A stretch of 64,000 nt of DNA. It comes from Sphingobacterium thalpophilum (GTDB lineage: Bacteria > Bacteroidota > Bacteroidia > Sphingobacteriales > Sphingobacteriaceae). Each line of letters starts with the position of its first letter. The first letter of the stretch is position 1. The translations under genes and the position numbers were made by a program. The stretch is from contig NZ_CP151087.1 of assembly GCF_038396785.1 (NCBI RefSeq), forward strand, positions 3,844,001 through 3,908,000, written 5' to 3'. Under the pieces are notes generated by a model that was not told the origin of the DNA, did not search any database, and was given only the letters and a program-made list of their open reading frames with translations. Shown here piece after piece: positions 25,971 to 33,870 of this stretch.

Positions 25971-26918
25971 TTATATTTTGTTTTTAAGATTTTCAATCAT
26001 GTCGACTGTCATCTTCTGGATGTCAAATTCCGGCGTCCAGTTCCAGTCTTTTCTTGCATAAGAATCGTCTAGACTAGCAGGCCATGAATCGGCAATCTGT
26101 TGTCTTGGATCGTTCTCGATGTAAGAGATTGCAAAATTAGGAAGAATTTTTTTAATTTCTTGTGCAAGTTCTTTTGGCGTAAAAGTAATACCACCAAGGT
26201 TATAACTGTGACGAATGCTTAGACTTTCTTTCGGTGCGTCCATTAATTCGAGTGTACCACGGATGGCATCCTCCATATATAACATGGGTAATGCTGTGTT
26301 TTCAGATAAGAAACAGGCATAAGTCCCGGTTTTCAATGCTTCATAAAAAATATCGACTGCATAATCTGTCGTTCCACCTCCTGGTTCAGTTTTCCAGGAA
26401 ATGATGCCCGGATAACGGACACTACGAATATCCAGGCCACGGTGTTCCTGATACCATTCGATGAGGCGCTCACCTGCAAGTTTGCTGATGCCATAAATCG
26501 TGTTGGGATCCATGACGCAATATTGTTCGGTATTTGTTTTCGGAGAATGCGGTCCAAAAACAGCGATTGAGCTTGGCCAGAATATCTTGGAGACTTTATA
26601 GTTCACGGCTAGATCAAGAACATTCAATAAACCATTCATATTCAATTCCCAAGCCTTTTCAGGGTATTTCTCACCTGTAGCCGAAAGCATAGCAGCTAGT
26701 AGATAGACTTGAGTAGGTTTGTATTTTTGAAATAATGTCTCGAGTCCGTTTTTGTCAAGAACATTAGCGATTTCGAAATTTTCGTCAGGGCTTTTAATCT
26801 GTGGTTCTCTAATGTCAGTGGTTACAACATTGTCTGCACCAAATTTTTTGCGCAAGGCGATAGCTAATTCTGTGCCGATCTGGCCATTTGCACCAATGAT
26901 AATAATGCTTTCTTTCAT
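25971..26918 (-). CDS. L-threonine 3-dehydrogenase-like SDR epimerase
   Basis: An extended short-chain dehydrogenase of 315 residues. IIGANGQIGTEL is the NAD-binding motif, SSIAVFGP holds the catalytic serine region, and YGISKLAGE provides Tyr and Lys. The PGIIS...PGGGTTDYAVDIFYEAL segment is characteristic of the SDR-type L-threonine 3-dehydrogenases that oxidise threonine to 2-amino-3-ketobutyrate, rather than of nucleotide-sugar epimerases. Glycine C-acetyltransferase (kbl), the usual partner, is not in view. A TTG-19-TATATTTG promoter sits 170 bases upstream. Confidence 0.85.
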   Translation of the reverse strand: MKESIIIIGANGQIGTELAIALRKKFGADNVVTTDIREPQIKSPDENFEIANVLDKNGLETLFQKYKPTQVYLLAAMLSATGEKYPEKAWELNMNGLLNVLDLAVNYKVSKIFWPSSIAVFGPHSPKTNTEQYCVMDPNTIYGISKLAGERLIEWYQEHRGLDIRSVRYPGIISWKTEPGGGTTDYAVDIFYEALKTGTYACFLSENTALPMLYMEDAIRGTLELMDAPKESLSIRHSYNLGGITFTPKELAQEIKKILPNFAISYIENDPRQQIADSWPASLDDSYARKDWNWTPEFDIQKMTVDMIENLKNKI

Positions 26919-27494
26919 TTGTAAGTTTTATTTTATGAAGCTCCCGCTTTCACTATATTGAGGATCTATACTCAAGAATATAAATGAATCGCTTCGCTCG
27001 TTTCTTCCTATCGATATAATAGGATCTAGCCTGACATAATTTACGTTTCATCATGTAATGAAAAATGAAATTTCAACCATGGCGGTTTATGATGCAAATA
27101 TAAAGGCTTTTCAGTATCTATCAACTTTGATGGCTTTAGGGGGGAAGGGAAAAAATGCTAATTTATAGACTCTCTTGGCTGTTTTTATGAGATTTTAAAC
27201 TGTTTCAATCGTTTGTTCTTTTTTTTTGAATAAGCAGCGAAAATTTTTATTTTTTTTGAATTGCTTTGATCTTGATTTCTAGCAATAGTTATGGGGTGCA
27301 GGGATTCCATTTTAGCAATTTAGGCGGGAAAATGCTAAATGTTGTGACATTTTTAGCTAAGCGCTTAATATTTTGTTATTTTAATAGTGGAATTGGGGAA
27401 TATTTTTTAAATTTGAAGAATTCATTCTTCGAGAATCAACTAAAAACAAAATCAAATAACAATTTTAATATACACAATTTAAACACAGACAAAA
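26919..27494. other. 576-base intergenic region between tdh-like gene and asd
   Basis: Divergent control region with no convincing gene. It includes a stem-loop near 26957-26984 (TTGAG pairing with CTCAA, flanked by TATATT/AATATA) in the leader of the epimerase gene, and the minus-strand promoter at 27095-27124. The stretch before asd is AT-rich. Confidence 0.5.
27095..27124 (-). promoter_or_regulatory. Promoter of the tdh-like/yebC operon
   Basis: On the minus strand a TTG (27122-27124), 19-base spacer and TATATTTG (27095-27102) match the Bacteroidota promoter consensus. The leader would be about 170 bases. Confidence 0.5.
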
Positions 27495-28484
27495 ATGAAA
27501 GTGGCAGTAGTCGGCGCAACAGGCCTTGTAGGTACTGAGATGCTAACCGTGTTGGCGGCGCGAAATTTCCCAGTAACAGAATTAATTCCAGTAGCTTCAG
27601 AGCGTAGTAAGGGTAAGGAAATTGAATTCAAGGGAAAGAAGTATAAGGTGGTTACACCATCTGAGGCTATTGCTTTGAAACCTGATGTTGCGTTATTTTC
27701 TGCTGGCGGTGATACCTCGAAAGAATTTGCCCCTCAATTTGCAGAAGCTGGAATTACAGTGATCGACAATTCTTCAGCATGGCGTATGGATCCAACGAAA
27801 AAGTTGGTTGTTCCAGAAGTAAATGGTGATGTGTTATCTGCTGAAGATAAAATTATTGCAAACCCGAATTGTTCAACTATACAAATGGTGGTGGCTTTAA
27901 AGCCATTACATGATAAATATAAAATCAAACGTGTTGTCGTTTCTACCTACCAATCTGTAACAGGTACAGGTGTTAAGGCCGTTAACCAATTGATGGATGA
28001 ACGTGCCGGAAAAGATGGTGAAAAAGCTTATCCTTATCAGATTGATCTGAACGTGATTCCGCATATTGATGTTTTCCAAGAAAATGGATACACCAAAGAG
28101 GAGATGAAGATGATTTTGGAAACAAATAAAATCATGCGTGATGATTCTATTAAAGTAACTGCAACGACAGTGCGTATTCCTGTTATGGGAGGACACTCTG
28201 AATCATTGAATATCGAATTTGAAAATGACTTTGATTTGAATGATGTACGTGCAGCTTTAGCCGCGCAAAGTGGCTGTATTGTTGTCGACGATCCTGCGTC
28301 ACTACAATATCCAATGCCAAAGGATGCACACGGTAGAGATGAGGTTTTTGTAGGACGCATCCGTCGTGATGAATCTCAGCCAAATACGCTCAACATGTGG
28401 GTAGTAGCGGATAACTTACGTAAGGGTGCTGCAACAAATGCAGTTCAGGTAGCGGAATTATTGGCTGAAAAAGGATTGATCTAA
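27495..28484 (+). CDS. asd: Aspartate-semialdehyde dehydrogenase
   Basis: It reduces aspartyl phosphate to aspartate semialdehyde with NADPH, feeding lysine/diaminopimelate, threonine and methionine synthesis. The 329-residue protein begins with the NADP motif GATGLVGTEM, and the active-site cysteine is C126 in NPNCSTIQ. The substrate-binding VPVMGGHSESLNI-type segment (RIPVMGGHSE) and the C-terminal RIRRDESQPNTLNMWVV region fit the bacterial type. It stands alone with a strong terminator at 28511-28546. Confidence 0.95.
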   Translation: MKVAVVGATGLVGTEMLTVLAARNFPVTELIPVASERSKGKEIEFKGKKYKVVTPSEAIALKPDVALFSAGGDTSKEFAPQFAEAGITVIDNSSAWRMDPTKKLVVPEVNGDVLSAEDKIIANPNCSTIQMVVALKPLHDKYKIKRVVVSTYQSVTGTGVKAVNQLMDERAGKDGEKAYPYQIDLNVIPHIDVFQENGYTKEEMKMILETNKIMRDDSIKVTATTVRIPVMGGHSESLNIEFENDFDLNDVRAALAAQSGCIVVDDPASLQYPMPKDAHGRDEVFVGRIRRDESQPNTLNMWVVADNLRKGAATNAVQVAELLAEKGLI

Positions 28485-28510
28485 CTCAAGTAGATTCCAT
28501 AATAAATATT

Positions 28511-28546
28511 GAGCCCCCATGAATTCGTTCATGGGGGCTCTTTTTT
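28511..28546 (+). terminator. Intrinsic terminator of asd
   Basis: A perfect 13-bp stem (28511-28523 with 28528-28540) capped by a TTCG loop, followed by TTTTTT. Confidence 0.92.
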
Positions 28547-28608
28547 GTTCCATTAGCAAATCACAATTTAGATACTTATGATTTGGTCCTTGATGTCGGG
28601 GCTATAAA

Positions 28609-29835
28609 TTATGGTGTCAATGTTGTGGGGTGGATCGAAAATTCAATCTTGTCATTCAACGGAGCATAGCTTTCTTTGCTTTGCTCTTCCAGTCGATCTG
28701 GAAATAGAATGCCGAAAAGATGATCCGTTTCGTGCTGAAAAATAACAGCAGTAAAACCCTCGATATTTTCTTCGATAACTTTACCTTCTTTATTGATGTA
28801 TTGCAGGCGGATCGCATAACTCCGTAATACATCTTCTTTACGGTTGGGGATAGAAAGACAGCCTTCTGCACCTTTGCGCTTCAGTTTGGAGCGCCATAGA
28901 ATTTTAGGATTTACATAGAATTCAAATGGCTGATCCGGTTTGTCAAATCGCTGTACCCAGATTAAATTTTTATTGATGCCGATCTGTGGCGCTGCGATGC
29001 CTACACCGGGGTGATTGGGATCACGTACAGTCGCGAACATTCTTTTGGAAAGAGACTCAATCAATGGGTCGTTGTATTTGACATCACTGCTTGTCGCTTT
29101 TAAAACTCTCAGATCTTTATCGTCTGTTGTTTGCAATACGCGAAGAATTGCATTTTCATCTCCTGATAAAATGATTTTCTTGTCGGCAGCACTGAACTCC
29201 TGTCCTGCGTTAAGATTGACTGGTCTTTCATTCTTTGACTTATGAAATGCTTTTTCTCCGGCCATAATTTTTGTTTCTAAATTGTTCTCGACTGGGGGTA
29301 CTGGGCAACGGTACCCGTTGCTATAGGCACAGTATGGGTTGTAGGCTTTGTTAAAGTCTATCTCAACATCGTTTCCTTTAATGTCGTCTGTGGATAAATC
29401 AATATACCGGCCCCCACTGTAGCTTTCCTGACCATTTGTTAAATCTAAAAATGGTAAAAATAAATGTTTTTTGTATGCAGGATTTTGAAATAATGCGACA
29501 CTTTGGTAGACATTCAACGTATGTTCTTTTCCATGAAGCGTAAATGTTATGATAGCATAACGTTTGTATTCGTTGCTTGTGCCGTCGTAGGTCGGCATCC
29601 GGAATACCGGTTCATCAAATAGGACTTCAATTTTGGCGTTGACTTTATAACTGGCGTCTACAGGAAAGTAATCCAAAAACGCTACCTGATCTGATTTCAA
29701 TGGGCCATATTGTTCTTTCGCCAATTCAGCGGCTTTTTCTTCACGAAGAGCAGTAATGTGTTGCTCGTATTTACTTTGGGCATGCGTATTCAAGCATAAG
29801 GCCAAAAGGAAACTGGCAATAAGTGTTTTTTTCAT
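28609..29835 (-). CDS. Secreted DUF1684-peptide deformylase fusion protein
   Basis: 408 residues. Residues 1-19 form an export signal ending in THA before Q. Residues about 35-195 match DUF1684 (VAFLDYFPVDASYKV, HTLNVYQSVALF, GGRYIDL, FNKAYNPYCAYSNGYRCPVPP). Residues about 245-385 are a peptide deformylase domain with all three motifs intact: GVGIAAPQ (277-284), EGCLS (324-328, metal ligand C326) and HETDH (368-372). Deformylases normally act on nascent chains in the cytoplasm, so an exported one is unexpected. No frameshift or stop separates the two parts. It converges with asd. Its substrate could be formyl groups on exported peptides, or another amide. Confidence 0.8.
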   Translation of the reverse strand: MKKTLIASFLLALCLNTHAQSKYEQHITALREEKAAELAKEQYGPLKSDQVAFLDYFPVDASYKVNAKIEVLFDEPVFRMPTYDGTSNEYKRYAIITFTLHGKEHTLNVYQSVALFQNPAYKKHLFLPFLDLTNGQESYSGGRYIDLSTDDIKGNDVEIDFNKAYNPYCAYSNGYRCPVPPVENNLETKIMAGEKAFHKSKNERPVNLNAGQEFSAADKKIILSGDENAILRVLQTTDDKDLRVLKATSSDVKYNDPLIESLSKRMFATVRDPNHPGVGIAAPQIGINKNLIWVQRFDKPDQPFEFYVNPKILWRSKLKRKGAEGCLSIPNRKEDVLRSYAIRLQYINKEGKVIEENIEGFTAVIFQHETDHLFGILFPDRLEEQSKESYAPLNDKIEFSIHPTTLTP

Positions 29836-30157
29836 TTGTTTGCATATTTATTTGCCCGATTTCATACAGCCCAATGCCCTGTTGCTTTTGCTGTTATTTT
29901 GATCCGTTTACTTATAGGGTAAGTCGGTAGACCCGCTATGATCGGATTGAATTCGGTGATCTATTGCCCCAAAAAGCAAGTTAGTTTGCTTTTGTTAAAT
30001 AGTCTATCAAAGTTATAGTTTTTTTTGATTAAAAAGTCAGAATTAAAAGATCAAAAATGAAAAGGGCATGTATTGAAAAGAAGTGTCCAATTGAAATATT
30101 ACATCTTCCTGTGTAATACTCAGGACTACTTTGTATTTTTGTGAAAAATATATATCC
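29836..30157. other. 322-base divergent region before ruvX
   Basis: No gene seen. It holds an AAAAGCAA-TTGCTTTT inverted repeat (29972-29993) and a minus-strand TAACTTTG box (30008-30015) that could serve the DUF1684-deformylase gene. The ruvX -7 box lies at 30134-30141. Confidence 0.45.
30134..30141 (+). promoter_or_regulatory. -7 promoter box for ruvX
   Basis: TATTTTTG, exact TAnnTTTG, 16 bases before the ATG at 30158. It covers an upstream in-frame ATG at 30131, which argues for the shorter ruvX start. Confidence 0.45.
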
Positions 30158-30571
30158 ATGAGATTGATGGCCTTTGATTACGGTACAAAACGAATAGGGG
30201 TTGCGGTGACCGATCCAATGCAAATTATTGCTACAGCATTGACGACGGTACACCCGCAGGATATCTGGACATACTTAGCCGATTATTTACAGACAGAACA
30301 GGTGGAAACTTTTGTTGTAGGCAAGCCACGGCAACTGGATGGGACCGACTCTGAATCCGCACAGCATGTTGTCGGGTTTATTCGAAAACTGAAAAAGACT
30401 TATCCCACAATTGCTGTCGCTGAAATAGACGAGCGTTTTACTTCTAAAATGGCTTCTGCAGCGATCGCACAAAGTGGCAAAAAAAAGAAGGATCGTCAAC
30501 AAAAAGGGCTGATTGACACGGTGTCTGCAACGATTATTTTGCAAAGCTACATGGATAGCCGTAATTTTTAG
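30158..30571 (+). CDS. ruvX: Putative pre-16S rRNA nuclease / Holliday junction resolvase RuvX (YqgF)
   Basis: YqgF family RNase H-fold nuclease of 137 residues, required for final trimming of 16S rRNA in E. coli and once proposed as a Holliday junction resolvase. The first catalytic Asp is in AFDYGTKRIGVAV, the Glu block is VAEIDERFTS, and the last Asp is in KKKDRQQKGLIDTVSATIIL. I chose the ATG at 30158 (MRLMAFDYG) because a longer start at 30131 lies in the promoter and adds unrelated residues. ybeY follows after 49 bases; both act in 16S rRNA maturation. Confidence 0.9.
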   Translation: MRLMAFDYGTKRIGVAVTDPMQIIATALTTVHPQDIWTYLADYLQTEQVETFVVGKPRQLDGTDSESAQHVVGFIRKLKKTYPTIAVAEIDERFTSKMASAAIAQSGKKKKDRQQKGLIDTVSATIILQSYMDSRNF

Positions 30572-30620
30572 ATACACAGCGACTAATACGTCAAAATAAG
30601 AATGAATAAAAAATAGAAGG

Positions 30621-31049
30621 ATGAAGAGCATATTATTTTTTACCGAGGATACGGATTTCAAATTAAAAGAAAAGGGAAAGATTCGTCAATGGATTGCTGA
30701 TGCCATCAAAGGCGAAGGATTTAAGCGTGTGGGCGAATTGAGCTTTATCCTTTGCTCGGATGCTTACTTGCTTGAAATCAATAAGCAATATTTAAATCAC
30801 GACACCTATACTGATATCGTTACTTTTGATTCTTCCGAATATGAGGACACCATCGCCGGCGATATTTTTATCAGTGTGGAACGTATTCAGGAGAATGCCG
30901 AAAAATTTAAGGTTGATGTGCGAGACGAGCTTCATCGGGTGATCATTCATGGTGTAATGCATCTGTGCGGTTATCCGGATAAAAAGCCGGCAGATAAAGC
31001 CAAGATGACCGCCAAGGAGGATGAGTATCTCGGTAAAAGAAACTTTTAA
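30621..31049 (+). CDS. ybeY: Endoribonuclease YbeY
   Basis: Zinc-dependent rRNA endonuclease for 16S 3'-end maturation and ribosome quality control; 142 residues. The family core FLNHDTYTDIVTF-like (NKQYLNHDTYTDIVTF) and the metal site HGVMHLCGYPD are visible. Two zinc histidines are present, H110 and H114. The third (E. coli H124) aligns with D120, so this enzyme would use an Asp ligand or coordinate the metal differently; my recollection is that Bacteroidota YbeY proteins generally lack this His. Start at 30621, 49 bases after ruvX. Confidence 0.88.
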   Translation: MKSILFFTEDTDFKLKEKGKIRQWIADAIKGEGFKRVGELSFILCSDAYLLEINKQYLNHDTYTDIVTFDSSEYEDTIAGDIFISVERIQENAEKFKVDVRDELHRVIIHGVMHLCGYPDKKPADKAKMTAKEDEYLGKRNF

Positions 31050-31135
31050 TATACTCCTTCGTGCATTCATTAGGACCCACAGTTCGGTGAACCGACTGAA
31101 GATTCTATTTTACTCGAGAGAAGGAAGCAATACAT

Positions 31136-31172
31136 AAAAAAAGCGCTTTACAATTTGTAAAACGCTTTTTTT
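31136..31172. terminator. Bidirectional terminator between ybeY and ndk
   Basis: An A7-GCG / CGC-T7 stem with an inner TTTACA/TGTAAA stem, lying between convergent genes. T-tracts are present on both strands. Confidence 0.88.
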
Positions 31173-31188
31173 ATGTTGTTTCTAACGA

Positions 31189-31608
31189 CTAGAATCTTTC
31201 AAATTGAGAGAAGAAGAAGTTTCCTTCAATAGCAGCATTCTCATCTGAATCCGATCCATGTATAGCGTTTGCATCAATAGATTTAGCATATTTGTTACGG
31301 ATTGTACCTTCAGCTGCATCAGCAGGATTAGTCGCGCCGATCAATGTGCGGAAATCCTCAACAGCATTATCTTTTTCCAGGATTGCAGCAACGATAGGAC
31401 CTGAAGTCATAAAGTTTACCAACTCACCATAGAAAGGACGCTCTTTGTGTACTGCATAGAATGCACCTGCTGTCTCTTGAGAAAGTTGGATGTATTTCAT
31501 TGCAATGATTTTAAAACCACCAGCAATGATATCGTTCAAGATTGCACCGATGTGACCGTTCGCTACTGCGTCAGGTTTGATCATCGTAAAAGTTCTGTTA
31601 GTTGCCAT
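31189..31608 (-). CDS. ndk: Nucleoside diphosphate kinase
   Basis: It transfers the gamma phosphate between nucleoside triphosphates and diphosphates through a phosphohistidine, balancing UTP, CTP and GTP pools. At 139 residues it is a standard bacterial-length enzyme with TFTMIKPDAVANGHIG at the start. The catalytic histidine is H117 in NAIHGSDSDENA. The C-terminus (FFFSQFERF) is typical. Its promoter is copy B of the palindromic element also found before fcl and ugd. Confidence 0.95.
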   Translation of the reverse strand: MATNRTFTMIKPDAVANGHIGAILNDIIAGGFKIIAMKYIQLSQETAGAFYAVHKERPFYGELVNFMTSGPIVAAILEKDNAVEDFRTLIGATNPADAAEGTIRNKYAKSIDANAIHGSDSDENAAIEGNFFFSQFERF

Positions 31609-31624
31609 TATTTTAATTTTTTTG

Positions 31625-31686
31625 CAAAATTAGATAAATTGCTTTTCATATGCAATATCATTACGCCTCAATATAGACACAATTAT
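31625..31686 (-). promoter_or_regulatory. Promoter-bearing palindromic element, copy B (ndk)
   Basis: On the minus strand a TTG (31653-31655), 20-base spacer and TAATTTTG (31625-31632), about 16 bases before the ndk start. The spacer equals those of the fcl and ugd copies except for one base. An inverted CAATTAT half lies at 31680-31686. Confidence 0.7.
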
Positions 31687-31853
31687 TGATAAGCCGACTA
31701 GCTGATGTCACCCTTATCGCTAAATTATTGGTTTTTGTTCCCGGATTTGTGCATCTACTGAAATAGATGTTTCCTTTTGTTCCCAGCCCAATGTTTTTCT
31801 CTGTATGTAACAAAACTTTGTATCTGGCCGTTTATAGAAAAGTAAAAAAACAA

Positions 31854-31886
31854 TTGATCTAAGTTCAATACGAATATGTAACTTTG
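31854..31886 (+). promoter_or_regulatory. Promoter of ispH
   Basis: TTG (31854-31856), 22-base spacer, TAACTTTG (31879-31886). The box ends seven bases before the ATG, so the leader would be very short or absent. Confidence 0.5.
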
Positions 31887-31893
31887 TGTTATT

Positions 31894-32742
31894 ATGGCAT
31901 TAAATCTAACAGTAGACATCGATAAAGATTCAGGCTTTTGCTTTGGAGTGGTATACGCTATTGATATGGCAGAGGAAATTTTGGAGGAAGAGGGTTATCT
32001 TTATTGTTTGGGAGATATCGTTCATAATGACGAAGAAGTTGCCCGATTGAAAGCAAAAGGCTTACGCATTATCGATCATGCCGCCCTGCCGACCTTGAGC
32101 AATGAAAAGGTATTGATCCGTGCTCATGGTGAAGCCCCCGAGACTTATCGTGTTGCTTTGGAAAATAACATTACCTTGATAGATGCCTCTTGTCCTGTAG
32201 TGCTCAAACTACAGAACCGTATAAAAACGTCGTTCGATCAAGAGGAGAAAATTTTAATCTTTGGGAAGCACGGGCATGCTGAAGTGATCGGCTTGCAGGG
32301 GCAGACAAATAATGAAGCCTTAGTTTTTCAGGATATTTCCGAATTGGATCAAGTCGAATTGCCCGCCTCATTTACCTTATACAGCCAGACAACAAAAAGC
32401 GTGGATAAATTTTATGCCATCAAAGACGAACTGATCAGGCGAGGGTATGAAGTGAAAGCTAATGATACCATTTGTCGACAAGTTTCCAATCGATACGAAG
32501 ATCTTGGCGCTTTCGCCAGACAATATGATAAGATCGTTTTTGTCTCAGGTAAGAAATCCTCCAATGGAAAGGTGCTGTTTGAAGTTTGTCAGAATGCCAA
32601 TCCCGCTAGTTATTTTATTTCTGATCCTGCTGAATTAGATGCATCAGTCTTTGCTGAAAATGATCGTATTGGTATCTGTGGTGCCACTTCAACGCCAATG
32701 TGGTTGATGAAAGATGTAAAAGCAAGTTTAGAAGCATTATAA
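31894..32742 (+). CDS. ispH: 4-hydroxy-3-methylbut-2-enyl diphosphate reductase
   Basis: Last enzyme of the MEP pathway, an iron-sulphur protein that makes IPP and DMAPP. The 282 residues show the three cluster cysteines: C16 in SGFCFGV, C100 in DASCPVVL and C194 in TICRQVSNR. KHGHAEVIGLQGQ (125-137) carries the substrate His and Glu, and the GATSTPMWLM end block is family-typical. Start at 31894 is fixed by the -7 box just upstream. hemH follows after 81 bases with its own box. Confidence 0.94.
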   Translation: MALNLTVDIDKDSGFCFGVVYAIDMAEEILEEEGYLYCLGDIVHNDEEVARLKAKGLRIIDHAALPTLSNEKVLIRAHGEAPETYRVALENNITLIDASCPVVLKLQNRIKTSFDQEEKILIFGKHGHAEVIGLQGQTNNEALVFQDISELDQVELPASFTLYSQTTKSVDKFYAIKDELIRRGYEVKANDTICRQVSNRYEDLGAFARQYDKIVFVSGKKSSNGKVLFEVCQNANPASYFISDPAELDASVFAENDRIGICGATSTPMWLMKDVKASLEAL

Positions 32743-32809
32743 GCACAATTACCCGTCACAGATATTTCATAATTCCGCGGTTTAGATCCGGAGTGCATTC
32801 TTTTTTGCG

Positions 32810-32817
32810 TAGCTTTG
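32810..32817 (+). promoter_or_regulatory. -7 promoter box for hemH
   Basis: TAGCTTTG, exact TAnnTTTG, ending six bases before the ATG at 32824, which implies a leaderless or nearly leaderless mRNA. Confidence 0.45.
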
Positions 32818-32823
32818 TAAGCT

Positions 32824-33858
32824 ATGAGCAATAAAGGCAAAAAAGGTATTCTTTTAGTACAATTGGGTACACCTGATAGTCCCACTACTCCAGATGTAAA
32901 GAGATATTTAACGGAGTTCCTAATGGATCCGCGAGTTATTGATATTCCTTATTTTCAACGCACCTTATTGGTCAAGGGAATCATTGCACGTACACGTGCG
33001 CCCAAATCGGCAAAAGTATACGAAACGATTTGGGATAAAGAAACGGGATCACCTTTGATGCACTATAGTATTTTGCAACGCAATCTGCTTCAAGAAGCGT
33101 TGGGTGAAGAATACCATGTGGAATTAGCGATGCGTTACCAAAACCCATCGATTGAGGCTGCATTGAAAAATATGGAGGGTCTATTTTTGGAGTCCATTCG
33201 TGTCATTCCTTTATTTCCACAGTACGCTTCAGCAACATCGGGTTCGGTCATCGATCGTGTCATGGAGCTTATTCGCAAATGGAATTATCTGCCAGAAATC
33301 AGTTTCGTAAGCAATTTCTGTACGGACGACTTAATGGCAGAAACTTATGCGGATCATGCCCGCAGGCACGATTTGGAAAGTTTTGACCATTTTGTCTTTA
33401 GTTATCACGGCCTTCCTGTGCGGCAGCTTGGAAAAGTAGATCCGACAGGTCAGCTTAAATGCCCCGAATCAGGCTGTGATTCTTGTAAAATGACAGTCAA
33501 TTCATATTGCTATCTTTCGCAATGTTATGCGACAACACGGACGATAGCTGCCAAGCTCGGGTTGAAAAAAGAACAATATTCGCTCTGCTTTCAATCCCGT
33601 TTAGGTAAAGAACCCTGGATACAGCCCTATACCTCCGATTTATTGCATGATCTTGCCGCTAAGGGTTATAAGAAGTTATTAATTTTTAGTCCTGCTTTTG
33701 TGGCGGATTGTATCGAGACCATTGATGAAATTGGCGTGGAATATGCTAATGAATTTAAACATTTAGGGGGGGAGGAAGTGTGTTTGGTAGAGAGTCTTAA
33801 TGATGATCCCAAATGGATCGAATCTTTAAAACAATTGGCGCTTAATGCCAAAAACTAA
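32824..33858 (+). CDS. hemH: Ferrochelatase
   Basis: It inserts iron into protoporphyrin IX in the last step of heme synthesis. 344 residues with the conserved start KGILLVQLGTPDSPTTPDV and PLFPQYASATSGS. The catalytic histidine lies in FSYHGLPVRQL. The CPESGCDSCKM segment supplies several cysteines; some ferrochelatases bind an iron-sulphur cluster, but the classic C-terminal cluster motif is not evident here. The C-terminal half has FSPAFVADCIETIDEIG, a family signature. The membrane phosphoesterase gene starts 12 bases later. Confidence 0.94.
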   Translation: MSNKGKKGILLVQLGTPDSPTTPDVKRYLTEFLMDPRVIDIPYFQRTLLVKGIIARTRAPKSAKVYETIWDKETGSPLMHYSILQRNLLQEALGEEYHVELAMRYQNPSIEAALKNMEGLFLESIRVIPLFPQYASATSGSVIDRVMELIRKWNYLPEISFVSNFCTDDLMAETYADHARRHDLESFDHFVFSYHGLPVRQLGKVDPTGQLKCPESGCDSCKMTVNSYCYLSQCYATTRTIAAKLGLKKEQYSLCFQSRLGKEPWIQPYTSDLLHDLAAKGYKKLLIFSPAFVADCIETIDEIGVEYANEFKHLGGEEVCLVESLNDDPKWIESLKQLALNAKN

Positions 33859-33870
33859 AATCGATAAAAG

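Noticed and set aside
27266..27538. 90-codon frame before asd
   Set aside because: It overlaps the asd start, is AT-rich and has no family-like sequence; it lies in the control region.
30131..30157. Longer ruvX start
   Set aside because: It lies within the -7 promoter box and adds residues not seen in the family.
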